DNA from: Vibrio sinaloensis DSM 21326
GTDB lineage: Bacteria > Pseudomonadota > Gammaproteobacteria > Enterobacterales > Vibrionaceae
Assembly (NCBI RefSeq): GCF_000189275.1
Contig: NZ_AEVT01000073.1
Location: 1-46,503, forward strand
Length of the DNA: 46,503 nucleotides
Reading direction: 5' to 3'
The notes under the pieces are model-generated. The model was not told where the DNA came from and made no database searches. It saw only the letters and a program-made list of their open reading frames with translations. A program made the position numbers and the translations under genes. Shown here one piece after another: positions 9,420 through 19,538 of the stretch (positions are counted from its first letter, which is position 1; the number at the start of each line of letters is the position of its first letter).

Positions 9420-9429
9420 GACTCTCTCC

Positions 9430-10170
9430 TTAATGCATGTATAAGCCGCCGTTTACAGAAAGCGTTTCGCCGGTGATATAAGCACCTGCATCGCTTACTA
9501 AGAAAGAAACTGACTGAGCAATTTCTTCCGGCTTGGCCAAACGTTGCATTGGGATTTGAGACTTGATTGCATCAAGCACCTCTGGCTTCATTTTCTCTAC
9601 CATTGGTGTACCCGTGTAACCCGGAGCAATCACGTTTACCGTAACTCCGCTTCGTGCACCTTCAGCCGCTAAGGCCTTAGAGAATCCGATCATGCCCGCT
9701 TTCGCTGCAGAGTAGTTTGTTTGTCCAAACTGCCCTTTTAAGCCGTTCACAGAAGAGATATTGATGATACGTCCACCGCCTTTTTCGCACATTGCAGCAA
9801 AGACAGGCTGAGTCACATTGAAGAGACTGTTTAAGTTAGTGTCGATAACCTCTTTCCAAGCATCGACAGACATTTTTTTGAATACACCATCGCGAGTGAT
9901 GCCCGCGTTGTTTACAACCACATCGACCGTGCCTTCTTCTTCGAGCAGGAGTGCTAGTCGCTCGGCACATTGTTGGGTGTCCGTCACATCCAACTCAAAC
10001 AATCTGACTTGCTCTTGAGTAAAACCTTTCTCATCGAACCACTCTTTTGCGCAGTCATATTTACCCGTAAAATAGGTCGCGATAACACGATAGCCATCTT
10101 CGACTAATTGAGAAGAAATAGCAGAACCAATTCCGCCTTTTGATCCAGTGATCAAAGCGATCTTTTTCAT
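9430..10170 (-). CDS. phaB: acetoacetyl-CoA reductase
   Basis: 246-residue short-chain dehydrogenase. The cofactor loop TGSKGGIG, NNAG, and the catalytic Ser140 (NISSVNG), Tyr153 and Lys157 (YSAAK) are present. It reduces acetoacetyl-CoA to (R)-3-hydroxybutyryl-CoA, the monomer used by PhaC. It is the first gene of the PHB operon; GGAG lies 7 bases before the ATG. Context with phaA, phaP and phaC separates it from the related FabG enzymes. Confidence 0.93.
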   Translation of the reverse strand: MKKIALITGSKGGIGSAISSQLVEDGYRVIATYFTGKYDCAKEWFDEKGFTQEQVRLFELDVTDTQQCAERLALLLEEEGTVDVVVNNAGITRDGVFKKMSVDAWKEVIDTNLNSLFNVTQPVFAAMCEKGGGRIINISSVNGLKGQFGQTNYSAAKAGMIGFSKALAAEGARSGVTVNVIAPGYTGTPMVEKMKPEVLDAIKSQIPMQRLAKPEEIAQSVSFLVSDAGAYITGETLSVNGGLYMH

Positions 10171-10221
10171 TAAGAGACTCCATTCTTAACAGCAAAGTGA
10201 ATAAAAATTTTGCCATCGTCC

Positions 10222-10240
10222 GGTGCCTTAAATAAGCACC
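10222..10240. promoter_or_regulatory. inverted repeat upstream of phaB (candidate operator)
   Basis: GGTGC-N9-GCACC lies 52 bases before the phaB start, close to a TATAAT-like stretch at 10251-10258. It could be a regulator site or a 5' UTR hairpin; nothing in the sequence says which. Confidence 0.35.
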
Positions 10241-10754
10241 AACCAACGTTGTATAATATTTTTATCAAGAGAATTTCTCTCTTGTTCTATTTATTAAACC
10301 TAAACCCAAAATATTACAGTTCAAATAATTTCTGAATTTATGCGCATAAAGTTGAACAAAGTCTCATAAGGAATGAAATGTTATATACATGTTAATCCAA
10401 TTTAAGTCATTGTTTCTAAATAAATAAAATTAACAACACTTTAATCAGTAGTTGCTAAAGTACTGTTTTGACGAAGTTTTTGTCATGAAACCGCTTTTGC
10501 ATTGATGAATGTTGCATATAGGAGGGAGTGATTAATTTCGCCAATAATTGGTGGATTAATTTATGATTTTATTACTAGCTATTTCTACTTTGGTTTTAAT
10601 ATAGCTGGAATACAAACATTATTTAAAACAATATAATTACACTAAGTAATTGATTAAACTTTGGAATAAGCATGTGTTTTAATTTAAGACTAACGTCGAA
10701 GTGCTATTGTGATATTTAATTATAGTTTAATAACTCTATAAGTTTGCAAGAGAC
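10241..10754. other. AT-rich intergenic region without a supportable gene
   Basis: About 510 bases between the PHB operon and the RND terminator. It should hold the phaB promoter. I see a small CCAATAATTGG palindrome near 10540 and an AGGAGGGAG purine tract at about 10520, but only 12-13 codon frames follow and none is convincing. An unannotated small RNA is possible but unsupported. Confidence 0.5.
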
Positions 10755-10779
10755 AAAAAAACCCAGTCAAAAGACTGGG
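10755..10779 (-). terminator. rho-independent terminator after the RND operon
   Basis: Minus-strand stem CCCAGTC / GACTGGG followed by seven T residues, 36 bases past the RND permease stop. Confidence 0.9.
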
Positions 10780-10814
10780 CTTGGCTAATTCGAATCTCTA
10801 TTCATTCCATGAAG

Positions 10815-13800
10815 TTATCCGGCAGTGGATGGTTTGATTCGGTAGAAAATGGCAAACAATACTGGCACAACAATAAGCGTGAGTACGGTAGCAAAGCCTA
10901 AGCCAGCCATGATTGTTATAGCCATTGAGCCAAAGAATGCGTCAAATACCAAAGGTATCATTCCAAGTATCGTTGTCAGTGCAGCCATACTGACAGGTCG
11001 AACACGAGATATTGCACTATCAAACACAGCATCATATGGATGTTTACCTGACGACAACTCAATGTTGATTTGATCGAGCAACACGATGCCGTTTTTCAAG
11101 ATCATGCCGCTTAAACTCAATAACCCTAAGAAAGCGGTGAAACTAAAAGGCATATCCGTTGCTAGCAAACCAATCGAGACACCAATGATAGACAGAGGTA
11201 CAGTGAACCAAATCACTAGCGGTTTTCTCAATGAGTTAAACAGCAGCATGGTAATAATGAACATCAACAAGTAGCCCATGGGTAGCGAGCCAAACAGAGC
11301 TTCCTGAGCATCTTTAGACGATTCATACTCACCACCCCAAGTAATTTCGTAACCTTCCGGCAGCGGAAGTGCTTCGATTTGCGGTTGAATACGAGCGAAC
11401 AAACTCGCCGCGGTTTCATGACCTAACACGTCGTGGTCAGCCAACACCGTTAAAGTACGTTTGCGGTCACGACGTTGAATTAACGGCTCTTGCCATTCAA
11501 GCACAACGCCATCAATGACTTGTTCGACTGGAATGTATGTTTGTAGCGACGGACTCCAGATTTTAACATTCGCCATCGACTCAAAATCGACCCTCTCTTG
11601 CTCAGGAAGGCGAGCAATGATTGGTAGCATAGTGGTGCCGTCTCGAAGTAAACCTATTGGAGTACCACCAAACGCCATTTGCAGCGTATTGGACAGGTCC
11701 TCTTTCGAAATGCCTAAACGGCGGGCCTTAGATTCATTAAACTGAGGCACCAACTCCTTAGTTCTTTCACGCCAGTCATGACGAACGTTTCTCGCACCAG
11801 GATCCGCATTAAGGATATCTTCGACTTCTACCGCAATGTCACGCAGTGTTTGAGGATCCGGCCCCGTAATTCGAGCTTCAATTTTCGACGCCGGAGACGG
11901 TCCAAATTCCATCAACTTAAACTGGAAGGTTGGCTGAGCAAATTGAGTCGATAACTCTCGATCTAGCTCTTCAAGTAATACAAACATCGACTCACGGTCT
12001 GTTGTTCTCACTTGAATTTGAGAATACGCTTCGTAGCTTTTCTCTGGTTGATAGGTCAGCGCAAAACGTTGTAGTCCCTGCCCTGTCGTTGTTGTGACAA
12101 AGTCCACGCTCTCTTTGGAACGAATGAACTGCTCAACATCTTTAGTTTCTTCTAATGTCTCGCGAATGTCGGTGCCTTCAGGCATCCACATATCAACGTA
12201 AAACATTGGTGTGTTTGATGGCGGGAAAAACGACTGTTTAACCATGCCAAAGCCAACCACTGCGGCAACCAGCAAACCAACCATACTTGCGACGGTCAGC
12301 CAACGGAAACGCAGTGCAAGTTTTAGACTCGCGCCAAACACGGTAAACAAGACACCTTTGTATGGGTCAACTTCGACATCAGCATCATTGTTCTCTTCTT
12401 TGAGCAGTAAATTCGCCAAGAATGGCGTTAACGTCAGTGCCGTCACCCAGCTTAAGAATAGTGAGTAACACAGTACCCAGAACAATGAGCCCATAAACTC
12501 ACCGGTTGCATCTTCCGACAAACCGATTGGCGCGAAGGCGGTAATTGCAATGACAGTGGCGCCTAATAGCGGCCATTGAGTTTGCTTAACGATATCAACC
12601 GCAGCTTGCAGACGAGTTTTGCCTTTCTTTAGTCCAACCAGTATCCCTTCCACTACCACGATGGCGTTATCAACCAGCATGCCTAATGCAATAATCAGCG
12701 CACCTAGAGAGATGCGGTGCAGCTCTACATCGTTTTGCTTCATCAAAATGAACGTACCAAATACCGTTAGAAGCAACACTAATCCTATGATCAAACCGCT
12801 TCGCAATCCCATTGCAAACAGCAACACGATAATTACGATACCAACCGCTTGACCAAGGCTAACAATAAAATCATCAACAGACTTATCGACTTCGGCGGAT
12901 TGGTTGTAGAAATAGTTAATTTCTACACCAGCAGGTTTGATGCTTTCTAAGCTTTGCAGCTCTGCCTCAAGAGCTTTACCGACATCTACGACGTTAACAC
13001 CAGCACCAAAAGAGATCGCAAGGTTAATTGCAGGTTTGCCATTGTAAGTCAGAACGTTAGAAGGTTTTTCTTGAATCCCGCGAGTAATCGTCGCCACATC
13101 TTTTAGACGAATCAAGTTCCCAGTATCGCGACCATGAATAATTAAATCTTCTAGCTCTTGCTCTGAGCTCATGGTTCCATTTGGGCGAATAGTCAGAGCT
13201 TGACCATTAACCATCACTTCGCCCGCAGACTGAACACTGTTTTGCTGGCTAAGCAAACCAACAACGGTGTTCATATCTAAGTTTAAGGCAGCAAGGCGTT
13301 CAAGTGACACTTCAACAAAAAGTTGCTCTTGTTGATCCCCTGCCACGGCAACTTTACCTACGCCATCGACCAGTTCAAGCTCACGGCTAAGGTAGTCTGC
13401 GTATCGTTTAAGCTCGATATAATCATAACCGTCTCCGGTGAGCATTAGCATAATGCCGTAAACGTCACCGAAATCGTCAATGATCTGGATTGAGCTAACA
13501 CCGGTCGGTAAATTTGGCTGTAAATCGTTAATCTTTCGACGCATCTCATCCCAAATTTGCGGAAGCTCATCAGGACCATATTCCATCTCCATACTCACCA
13601 TGATCTGCGACATCCCGTTGGAAGACGTCGAGGTGATCCTGTCGATGTAAGGTAACTTACGAATTTCTTTTTCTAATGGGTACGTCAGCTCTTCTTCCAC
13701 TTCCTGTGATGTCGCACCAGGATAGGTAGAAATGATCATTGCATCTTTAATGGTAAAGGCGGGATCTTCCAGCCGACCAAGATCCATAAAAGAGGTGTAT

Positions 13801-13873
13801 CCGCCGATAGCAAGAATAACCAGAAACAGCCAGCTGATGACCTTGTTTTTATTGAATACTCAGCAATGTTCAC
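10815..13873 (-). CDS. RND multidrug efflux permease, apparent frameshift near the N-terminus
   Basis: The long frame (10815-13787, 990 residues) encodes an inner-membrane resistance-nodulation-division proton antiporter: PGATSQEVEEELTYPLEKEI, the transmembrane GMLVDNAIVVVEG block with its acidic residue, and a duplicated 6-TM layout ending in GLGFATVLTLIVVPVLF. It lacks the usual first transmembrane helix. Upstream, a GTG at 13873, overlapping the stop of the adaptor gene (GTGA), starts NIAEYSI, and the remaining N-terminus KNKVISWLFLVILAIGGYTSF is present in the other frame. The frames join at the five-A run at 13846-13850; one more A would restore an intact protein of about 1020 residues. 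This is a sequencing error, a phase-varying tract or a real lesion. Gene order (two adaptors, then pump) resembles vexIJK of V. cholerae. Confidence 0.85.
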
Positions 13874-14925
13874 AGCTGGGCTCCTTTAATTTCCATTCCT
13901 TCACGAAGTTTGCGCAAGCTAGAGCTTACGAGTACATCACCCTGTTTAATGCCGCTTGATACCAGTGCACCTGTACCATTGATTTGATCAACATTGATCT
14001 CATAACGATGTGCTTTACCGCCTTCCAACTTCCACACGTAGAAATCTTGGCTAGATGCCCCCGCCTCTATCGCAGTCATCGGCAATTGAAACCCTTGAGC
14101 CATGTTGAGGCCAGCTTCAATTAAATCGACCGATACTTTCGCACTGGTGCCCGGCAGAACCGATTGATCGATCTGAGGCATAGATAACCAAAACTCATAG
14201 GTCTGGCTTTGGGGGTGAAGTTCGCTAGTGTGCTCTAGATAGGACATAGGGTAGCGACCTTGATGACCCGCAAAGGTAGCAACAGGCTGGTAACGCTCAG
14301 AACGTGTTTCAGGCTTTAGCATCGCCAAAACCGAATCAGAAACGCTAACCTTTACGTAAACATTATTGTCTTGGTAAATCGAGACGATGGTTTCGCCTGG
14401 AGTCACCGCTTCATGTTTTTTCTTTGTAACACTCGAAATAACGCCATCAAACGGCGCTTTCAATCGCGTGTAGCTCATACGAGACTGAGCAGAGCCAAGG
14501 TTTGCTTTAGCGAGCTTGTAACTTGCGCGTAATTCATCCAATTCTGCTTTAGAAATCATAGTATTTGCATGTAGCTCTTCACCACGTTTGAACTGTTTTA
14601 GCGCCAGTTCATAACGAGCTTGGGCATCCGATAAACCTTGGCGTAGTTTTGAGTCGTCTAGCATTGCGACGACCTGGCCCTTAGTGACACTGTCACCTTC
14701 TTGAACCATAATCCCGGCAAGTTCACCGTCTAATCGAAAGGCTAAAGGAGTCAGCTCTGCTGGCATAACCTGGCCATTAAAATTGCGATACTGGCTTTCA
14801 ATAGGTGTCGATACTGTGTAAGTATCCACGACCATTGGGTTCTTTGTTCTATGTTCTGTCGCCGGTTTACACCCAGCAAGTGTTAGCATCGCAAGCCCTA
14901 GAGCACTGAGTTTAGTCAGCTTCAT
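13870..14925 (-). CDS. RND efflux periplasmic adaptor lipoprotein (second adaptor)
   Basis: 351 residues from the ATG at 14925, which overlaps the TAA of the preceding adaptor gene and has GAGGGAGGCATC upstream; an 8-residue longer frame lacks this ribosome site. The lipobox LAGC (Cys19) anchors it. The barrel-sandwich hybrid (GELAGIMVQEGDSVTKGQVVAMLD), the alpha-helical hairpin (about 100-150) and beta-barrel parts of an HlyD/AcrA-type membrane fusion protein are visible (SRMSYTRLKAPFDGVIS). It links the RND pump to an outer-membrane channel that is not encoded here (TolC expected). Its stop overlaps the pump's GTG start. Confidence 0.88.
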   Translation of the reverse strand: MKLTKLSALGLAMLTLAGCKPATEHRTKNPMVVDTYTVSTPIESQYRNFNGQVMPAELTPLAFRLDGELAGIMVQEGDSVTKGQVVAMLDDSKLRQGLSDAQARYELALKQFKRGEELHANTMISKAELDELRASYKLAKANLGSAQSRMSYTRLKAPFDGVISSVTKKKHEAVTPGETIVSIYQDNNVYVKVSVSDSVLAMLKPETRSERYQPVATFAGHQGRYPMSYLEHTSELHPQSQTYEFWLSMPQIDQSVLPGTSAKVSVDLIEAGLNMAQGFQLPMTAIEAGASSQDFYVWKLEGGKAHRYEINVDQINGTGALVSSGIKQGDVLVSSSLRKLREGMEIKGAQL

Positions 14926-16001
14926 TAGATGCCTCCCTCTTTTTCCCACGCTTTAACTCTCTGTCCGGTGACTAGGCGATCGACACCCGCCTCGACAACG
15001 AGATCCCCGCTGTTCAAACCCGAAATGACTCGCCCTTGAGCATCAAACTCCACACGAACTTGACTAATGGTGCTGGTGTTTTGGTCAAATACGAACAACT
15101 CTCCGGCAAAGTCTGTTTTATTGAGCCATGCCGAATCAGCAATACGGATACCTTGGTTTTTGTCGCCATTTTGTAAGCGCACTTGCCCTGTCATACCCGG
15201 TAATAAATTCAAGTCAGCAGGACGTTCAATTGTCACGCTCGCGGTGTAGCTGTTTGTGTCTTGGTCAGGTTGTGTAGAAATTTCTTTGAATTGCGCCGGA
15301 ATCACGACATTACGATGGCTATCCATAGTGACCGACAGCGGCGCATTTTCAATTTTGTTCAATCCGTTACGTTCGACATAACTCACCGGGACGGTAAACA
15401 CAACGTCCATCACGTGGTTGTCGATGATGTTGAGAACGGGCTGGGAAGCGCCAACCACTTGGTGTTCTTTCGCAAACGTAATCGACACCACACCATCGAA
15501 AGGCGCGCTAATCTTGGTGTACTTCAAATCTGTCTGTGCTTGTTTCAGAGAAGCTTGAGCCGCTTTGAACTGCGTTTCACTTTGGTCAAATAGGTCTGCA
15601 CTGATCAACTTTTTGGTAAACAGATGCTCAGCGCGTTCAAAGGCAGTTTTTGCCAAATCAAACTCAGCGGTGCGAGCATCTAGAGCCAGTTGATAATCAG
15701 TAGGATCAAGAGTGGCCAGTAGCTCCCCCTTTTTGACTATGCTGCCCATTTTTACGTGAAGCTGTTCAACCTCTCCTGAAACTTGGAAAGATAAAGCCGC
15801 ACGCTCTGTAGCATCCATTTTTGCGATGAATGAGTCCTGTGCAAATGCGTGCACATCTGGAACTTCCACAAGCTTAACGGGAGTAACCACAGGGGTCACA
15901 ATTTCTGAACTGGCTTTGTTACAACCAATTAATGCGCTGCCTAGTATCCCAACAGCAAGTATTTGAGCGACTGGCTTTATTCTGAATGTTGATTTGACCA
16001 T
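14925..16001 (-). CDS. RND efflux periplasmic adaptor lipoprotein (first adaptor)
   Basis: 358 residues with a lipoprotein signal (LIGC, Cys27). It has the biotinyl-lipoyl half-motif LHVKMGSIVKKGELLATLDP, a helical hairpin (about 90-150) and DLKYTKISAPFDGVVS, typical of AcrA/HlyD adaptors. It is the first gene of a three-gene efflux operon, divergent from a TetR regulator with 186 bases between them. Two non-identical adaptors with one pump suggest a mixed-adaptor complex, as known for a few RND systems. Confidence 0.88.
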   Translation of the reverse strand: MVKSTFRIKPVAQILAVGILGSALIGCNKASSEIVTPVVTPVKLVEVPDVHAFAQDSFIAKMDATERAALSFQVSGEVEQLHVKMGSIVKKGELLATLDPTDYQLALDARTAEFDLAKTAFERAEHLFTKKLISADLFDQSETQFKAAQASLKQAQTDLKYTKISAPFDGVVSITFAKEHQVVGASQPVLNIIDNHVMDVVFTVPVSYVERNGLNKIENAPLSVTMDSHRNVVIPAQFKEISTQPDQDTNSYTASVTIERPADLNLLPGMTGQVRLQNGDKNQGIRIADSAWLNKTDFAGELFVFDQNTSTISQVRVEFDAQGRVISGLNSGDLVVEAGVDRLVTGQRVKAWEKEGGI

Positions 16002-16025
16002 AACCTGATCTCGTTCTAATTTTAT

Positions 16026-16039
16026 TGCACAGACGTGCA
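16026..16039. promoter_or_regulatory. candidate TetR operator upstream of the efflux operon
   Basis: Perfect inverted repeat TGCAC-N4-GTGCA 25 bases before the first adaptor gene, in the divergent region shared with tetR. A second TGCAC half-site (reverse strand) is at about 16083-16088. Position and symmetry suit a TetR dimer site. Confidence 0.5.
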
Positions 16040-16187
16040 GTATAGTTAAATCATCACTGAGTTCAATATTTATTTTCCATGTGTGCAGTAAAAATTTCTG
16101 GTATGATCAGCCTAACCGCCACGTTATTAATGAAATGTCCGTCTATATCTGGTAGAAATACGGCGTCACAAAAGATTGATAGAGATT

Positions 16188-16904
16188 ATGGTAGAGAGAA
16201 AACAAGGTCGTCGAAGCGCGCAAGACGCAGAGAAGACAAAATGCGAAATTATGAAGGTCGCAACCGAGCTATTTTGTGAGCTTGGCTATGAACGTGTCTC
16301 GTTAAGAAACATCAGTGAAAAAGCCGGTGTTTCGCACAGTTTGATTCGCCACCATTTTGGAAGCAAAGAAAAAATCTGGTATGCAATTAGCGATGGTCTG
16401 CATAAGTACATGGAAAACTATATCCATGTCATTATCGACAACATGCCAAGAGATACGACTGCAAATGAAAAACTGTACCTATTCTCGGTACACTTGTTAG
16501 CTCATATGCTGACGTTTAAACAGCCTATCCAACTGATTGCCGATGCAGTAAGACAAGAAGACGCGCTGTTCGATTATTTCATCGATAACACGGGTGAAAT
16601 CGAATCTTTGGTTAACCAAATTGCCGATGAATATAACCAAGCAAACCCTGAAACTCCCATTAAGATTTGGGAAGTAAAATGGCAAATGATCATGTTTGCT
16701 CACTCAGCGGCAAGCCTTGAGCCATTTATGCTTGAAACATGGCGTGACGAAACCAAAGATTATCAACAGTGCTTACTTAACCACTGGAGCATGTACAACC
16801 AAATGATGGCATGCCGGTTTGGTATCGCCGCAGAGAAAGTACTGCAGCCGTCCCGAGTCGAAGAGTTGGTGTATGAGGTTGAGTGCACCGTTGACGCCAA
16901 TTAG
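16188..16904 (+). CDS. TetR/AcrR-family transcriptional regulator
   Basis: 238 residues from the ATG at 16188; a TTG 12 bases upstream is less likely. The N-terminal helix-turn-helix is clear: ATELFCELGYERVSLRNISEKAGVSHSLIRHHFGSKEKIWYAI. The C-terminal two thirds form a ligand-binding all-helical domain without a recognisable ligand signature. It is divergently placed next to the RND efflux operon, so it most likely represses that operon and itself and is released by a pump substrate (inference). Confidence 0.88.
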   Translation: MVERKQGRRSAQDAEKTKCEIMKVATELFCELGYERVSLRNISEKAGVSHSLIRHHFGSKEKIWYAISDGLHKYMENYIHVIIDNMPRDTTANEKLYLFSVHLLAHMLTFKQPIQLIADAVRQEDALFDYFIDNTGEIESLVNQIADEYNQANPETPIKIWEVKWQMIMFAHSAASLEPFMLETWRDETKDYQQCLLNHWSMYNQMMACRFGIAAEKVLQPSRVEELVYEVECTVDAN

Positions 16905-16923
16905 AAGAACCGTTCAATGAAAC

Positions 16924-16949
16924 ATCCCGCTCACCAAGCGGGATTTTTT
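16924..16949 (+). terminator. rho-independent terminator after tetR
   Basis: Stem ATCCCGC / GCGGGAT then a six-T run on the plus strand, 20 bases past the tetR stop. The T-run contains the stop codon of the convergent histidine kinase gene. Confidence 0.9.
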
Positions 16950-18285
16950 ATTTATCGATCACAACCGTAAAACGTGCCCCACCAAGATGACTGTCGTCCA
17001 CTGACAAACGCCAATTGAGTTTTCTCGCTGCATTTTTAGCAATTGCTAACCCAAGACCAAAACCTCCGTCACGTGCATTGCGGCTTTTATCGAGTCGAGA
17101 AAACGCCATAAAAATCTCTTGGCGTTTATCAAGTGGGATACCTTCACCATTATCTTCCACATCAATGGTCCAGCACGCCACATATTCATGAACCGTCACT
17201 TCAATAAGGCCGTTGCCATACCTATCCGCATTCTTTATCAAATTATCGAGCACGAGTTTCGCGAGTGTTGTCGAAAGGATCACTTCGTCTTGTTCAACAT
17301 CCGGTGCGACAATTAAGCGCGTTTGATTAGATGCAATCATATCTAAACGGTTACGACAGAGCTCTCCGAGAGACACCTTATTGTCTGCACTTGGCAGGTC
17401 TAGGTCTGGCTTTCCGTTAAGCTTGGCAAGTTGCAATATGTCACTGGTTAAATCAGAGATGTCTTCAATATAGTCGTCAATATCGTTAAACAGTTGCTCT
17501 CGGTTACTGCAGTCTTCTCGACGCGCGAGATCTGAGGCCATTTGAATTTTACTCAGCGGAGTTCGTATTTCATGGGGCACCGCATGAGCGAAAATCTGAT
17601 TCTGTTTTACCTTCAACTCAATGTCTTCTGCCATCTCATTAAAACTTTGCGAGAGCTCCTTGACCGGAGAGATGTGGTACGTCTCTGCTCTGGCACTTAG
17701 ATCTCCTCTGCCAAAGCGCTCTTGGACTTGAATGAGGCGGTTCACTCGTTTGTTCACTCGATACAAAGGCAGGTATATCAACAGCCCCAACGCGACGCTC
17801 ATGGTGACAAACAGTGACAGCATAAAGTGTATTTCTTGGTCTTCGTACCAAGGCGTCGTGGTGTTAAAAGGATCGTCGATCTCTTGAAACACCAAATGAG
17901 CGGTGGAATTTGGTAAAGGTAGCGCTGTACGCAGCAGCTCATCTTCATCAACGAAAATCCGAACGCCTTGGGAACTGGTATAAACCGAGCAGTCGCCGCA
18001 CAGTGACTTAGATTCATTCCAGTTACTGACCAAGGAGAGTTTGTAGTCAAAGAAGGTGAGTTCACGGAACTTATTCAATTTATGATGCAATCCATCACTG
18101 TCGTAGCGAGTGTTGATGTAATGCTGGACATGGTGCATGCCATCATCGACAAAAATATCCAGATCCGCTTGGCGCATATAACCACTGCCAAAATGACTGA
18201 ACAAGGCAAAGGTGATGATAAGACCAATTAAACTCTCGATGTATAGGCAGGTAAACATAGAGCGAGGTTTCGCAACTATGCGCAT
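16948..18285 (-). CDS. sensor histidine kinase
   Basis: 445 residues. TM1 is at about 12-34, a periplasmic sensor at 35-150 contains two close cysteines (SLCGDCS, 96-99), and TM2 is at about 153-173. A HAMP linker is followed by the dimerisation/phosphoacceptor helix with His238 (HAVPHEIRTPL) and a HATPase_c domain showing N box DNLIKNADR, G1 DNGEGIP and G2 GGFGLGLAIAK. The CxxC pair could sense metal or redox state (inference). Its start overlaps the response-regulator gene by 10 bases, so the two form one unit. The signal is unknown. Confidence 0.9.
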   Translation of the reverse strand: MRIVAKPRSMFTCLYIESLIGLIITFALFSHFGSGYMRQADLDIFVDDGMHHVQHYINTRYDSDGLHHKLNKFRELTFFDYKLSLVSNWNESKSLCGDCSVYTSSQGVRIFVDEDELLRTALPLPNSTAHLVFQEIDDPFNTTTPWYEDQEIHFMLSLFVTMSVALGLLIYLPLYRVNKRVNRLIQVQERFGRGDLSARAETYHISPVKELSQSFNEMAEDIELKVKQNQIFAHAVPHEIRTPLSKIQMASDLARREDCSNREQLFNDIDDYIEDISDLTSDILQLAKLNGKPDLDLPSADNKVSLGELCRNRLDMIASNQTRLIVAPDVEQDEVILSTTLAKLVLDNLIKNADRYGNGLIEVTVHEYVACWTIDVEDNGEGIPLDKRQEIFMAFSRLDKSRNARDGGFGLGLAIAKNAARKLNWRLSVDDSHLGGARFTVVIDK

Positions 18286-18980
18286 CGTTCTGCACTCACA
18301 AGTTTGTACCCTTGGTTACGGATCGTCTTAATGGTGGCAGAATATACCTCAGCTTGAATGAGTTTTTTTCTTAGCCCCGACACTCGCATATCAATCGAGC
18401 GGTTGTTCGCATTGTACTCTATTCCTCTCGCTGACCGACAGCAATGATCTCTAGAGACAATCTCACCAGAATGCTCGACCAGCAATTGCAGAATTTCAAA
18501 TTCCGAATTGGTCAAGTTTAAAGGCTTGTGGTCATGGTATGCCGTTTGATTTTTTTCGTTAATGACGATGCCATGCGCATCTGAAATATGGCTTGCTTGC
18601 TCAAGCATTTGCTGTCGATGATAACGGCGCAACAGGGCTTCAATTCGAGCGACCAAAATGTGACCCCTTACTGGTTTGGTGACGTAATCATCTGCACCAA
18701 ACTTAAACAGACTAACCTCACTCATGTCATCTTCTGATGCTGTCAAAACCATGATCATGCCAGTGTAAAACTCGCGTGCTTGGCTACATATTTCAGCGCC
18801 GGACTTACCAGGTAGCATCAAATCTAGCAGGATTAAATCCGGCTGATAGTGTTGGATTTTATCAATCGCACTGTCGCCATCATATATCGCCTCAACTTGA
18901 TACCCTTCCGCTGTTAAGTACATCTGAGTAAGCTGAGAAATATCTCTGTCATCTTCGATCAGTAAAATCTTTGAGCTCAT
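18276..18980 (-). CDS. OmpR-family response regulator
   Basis: 234 residues. The receiver domain has the acidic pair EDD near residue 9, phospho-acceptor Asp53 (LILLDLMLPG), a Thr/Ser switch (VLTASE) and Lys in YVTKPV. The C-terminal winged helix (LTNSEFEILQLLVEHSGEIVSRD, NRSIDMRVSGLRKKL) is of the OmpR/PhoB type. It is the first gene of the pair with the sensor kinase. Targets are not known; the direct repeat at 19333-19350 upstream of the divergent lipoprotein gene is a candidate. Confidence 0.92.
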   Translation of the reverse strand: MSSKILLIEDDRDISQLTQMYLTAEGYQVEAIYDGDSAIDKIQHYQPDLILLDLMLPGKSGAEICSQAREFYTGMIMVLTASEDDMSEVSLFKFGADDYVTKPVRGHILVARIEALLRRYHRQQMLEQASHISDAHGIVINEKNQTAYHDHKPLNLTNSEFEILQLLVEHSGEIVSRDHCCRSARGIEYNANNRSIDMRVSGLRKKLIQAEVYSATIKTIRNQGYKLVSAERCA

Positions 18981-19538
18981 TTACATTACTACCATCAATC
19001 ATTTCGCGCAGTATATCGCAATCGATTACAGCATCAAGTTCAGCACCTGATAGGACACATTCACTCAGTAAGAAATTCCTTACAAGCCAATGCGTATAAC
19101 CTTCAGATTCATCCCGTTCGGTGCGCTTGTAGCATTATTCTCACGCTCCAGCACTGCATTTATGGAACGAATACGCGCGGCTACCACTACCGCTGATAAT
19201 AGACAAATGCTTACATACGCTTACATTCAAAGCCACCTAGGAATGGCGTTCCCTAAATTCACGCAAATTAGGCTTGTTCTCTGAACAAAGGTCGAAATTT
19301 CGCACGATATTCGGGCCATTCTCGGTGTTTTCCTGTAACCGAAATGTAACGCTTGCTTTTTGTTTGCTTACACAGCTGAACGGCCCCTGCATGAGCGCAT
19401 AGTTGCTTACTTAAAACCCATTATCCAAGCCGATATCATTCAGAAAAAATCAGTAGCTAAGGTACCTCATGACTACGCTGCCAGACGGTATGATTCAATC
19501 CATTTCTTACTCATTTGAGCTGACAGGAAACTAATCCC
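18981..19538. other. divergent intergenic region, no supportable gene
   Basis: 558 bases between the response-regulator gene and a lipoprotein gene. A 64-codon plus-strand frame (19090-19284) lacks a ribosome site and looks non-coding. The region should carry promoters for both sides and contains the tandem TGTAAC site listed separately. Confidence 0.5.
19333..19350 (+). promoter_or_regulatory. tandem 11-bp-spaced direct repeat (candidate OmpR/PhoB-type site)
   Basis: CTGTAAC and a second TGTAAC start 11 bases apart (19334 and 19345), the one-turn spacing used by winged-helix response regulators. It lies about 190 bases before the 19539 lipoprotein gene and next to a gene pair encoding such a regulator. 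Confidence 0.35.

Noticed and set aside
10510..10610. Two 12-13 codon frames after an AGGAGG-like tract
   Set aside because: Spacing to the first GTG is too short and the peptides are too small to support without conservation data.
19090..19284. 64-codon plus-strand frame
   Set aside because: No ribosome site, odd composition, and it lies in a regulatory intergenic region.
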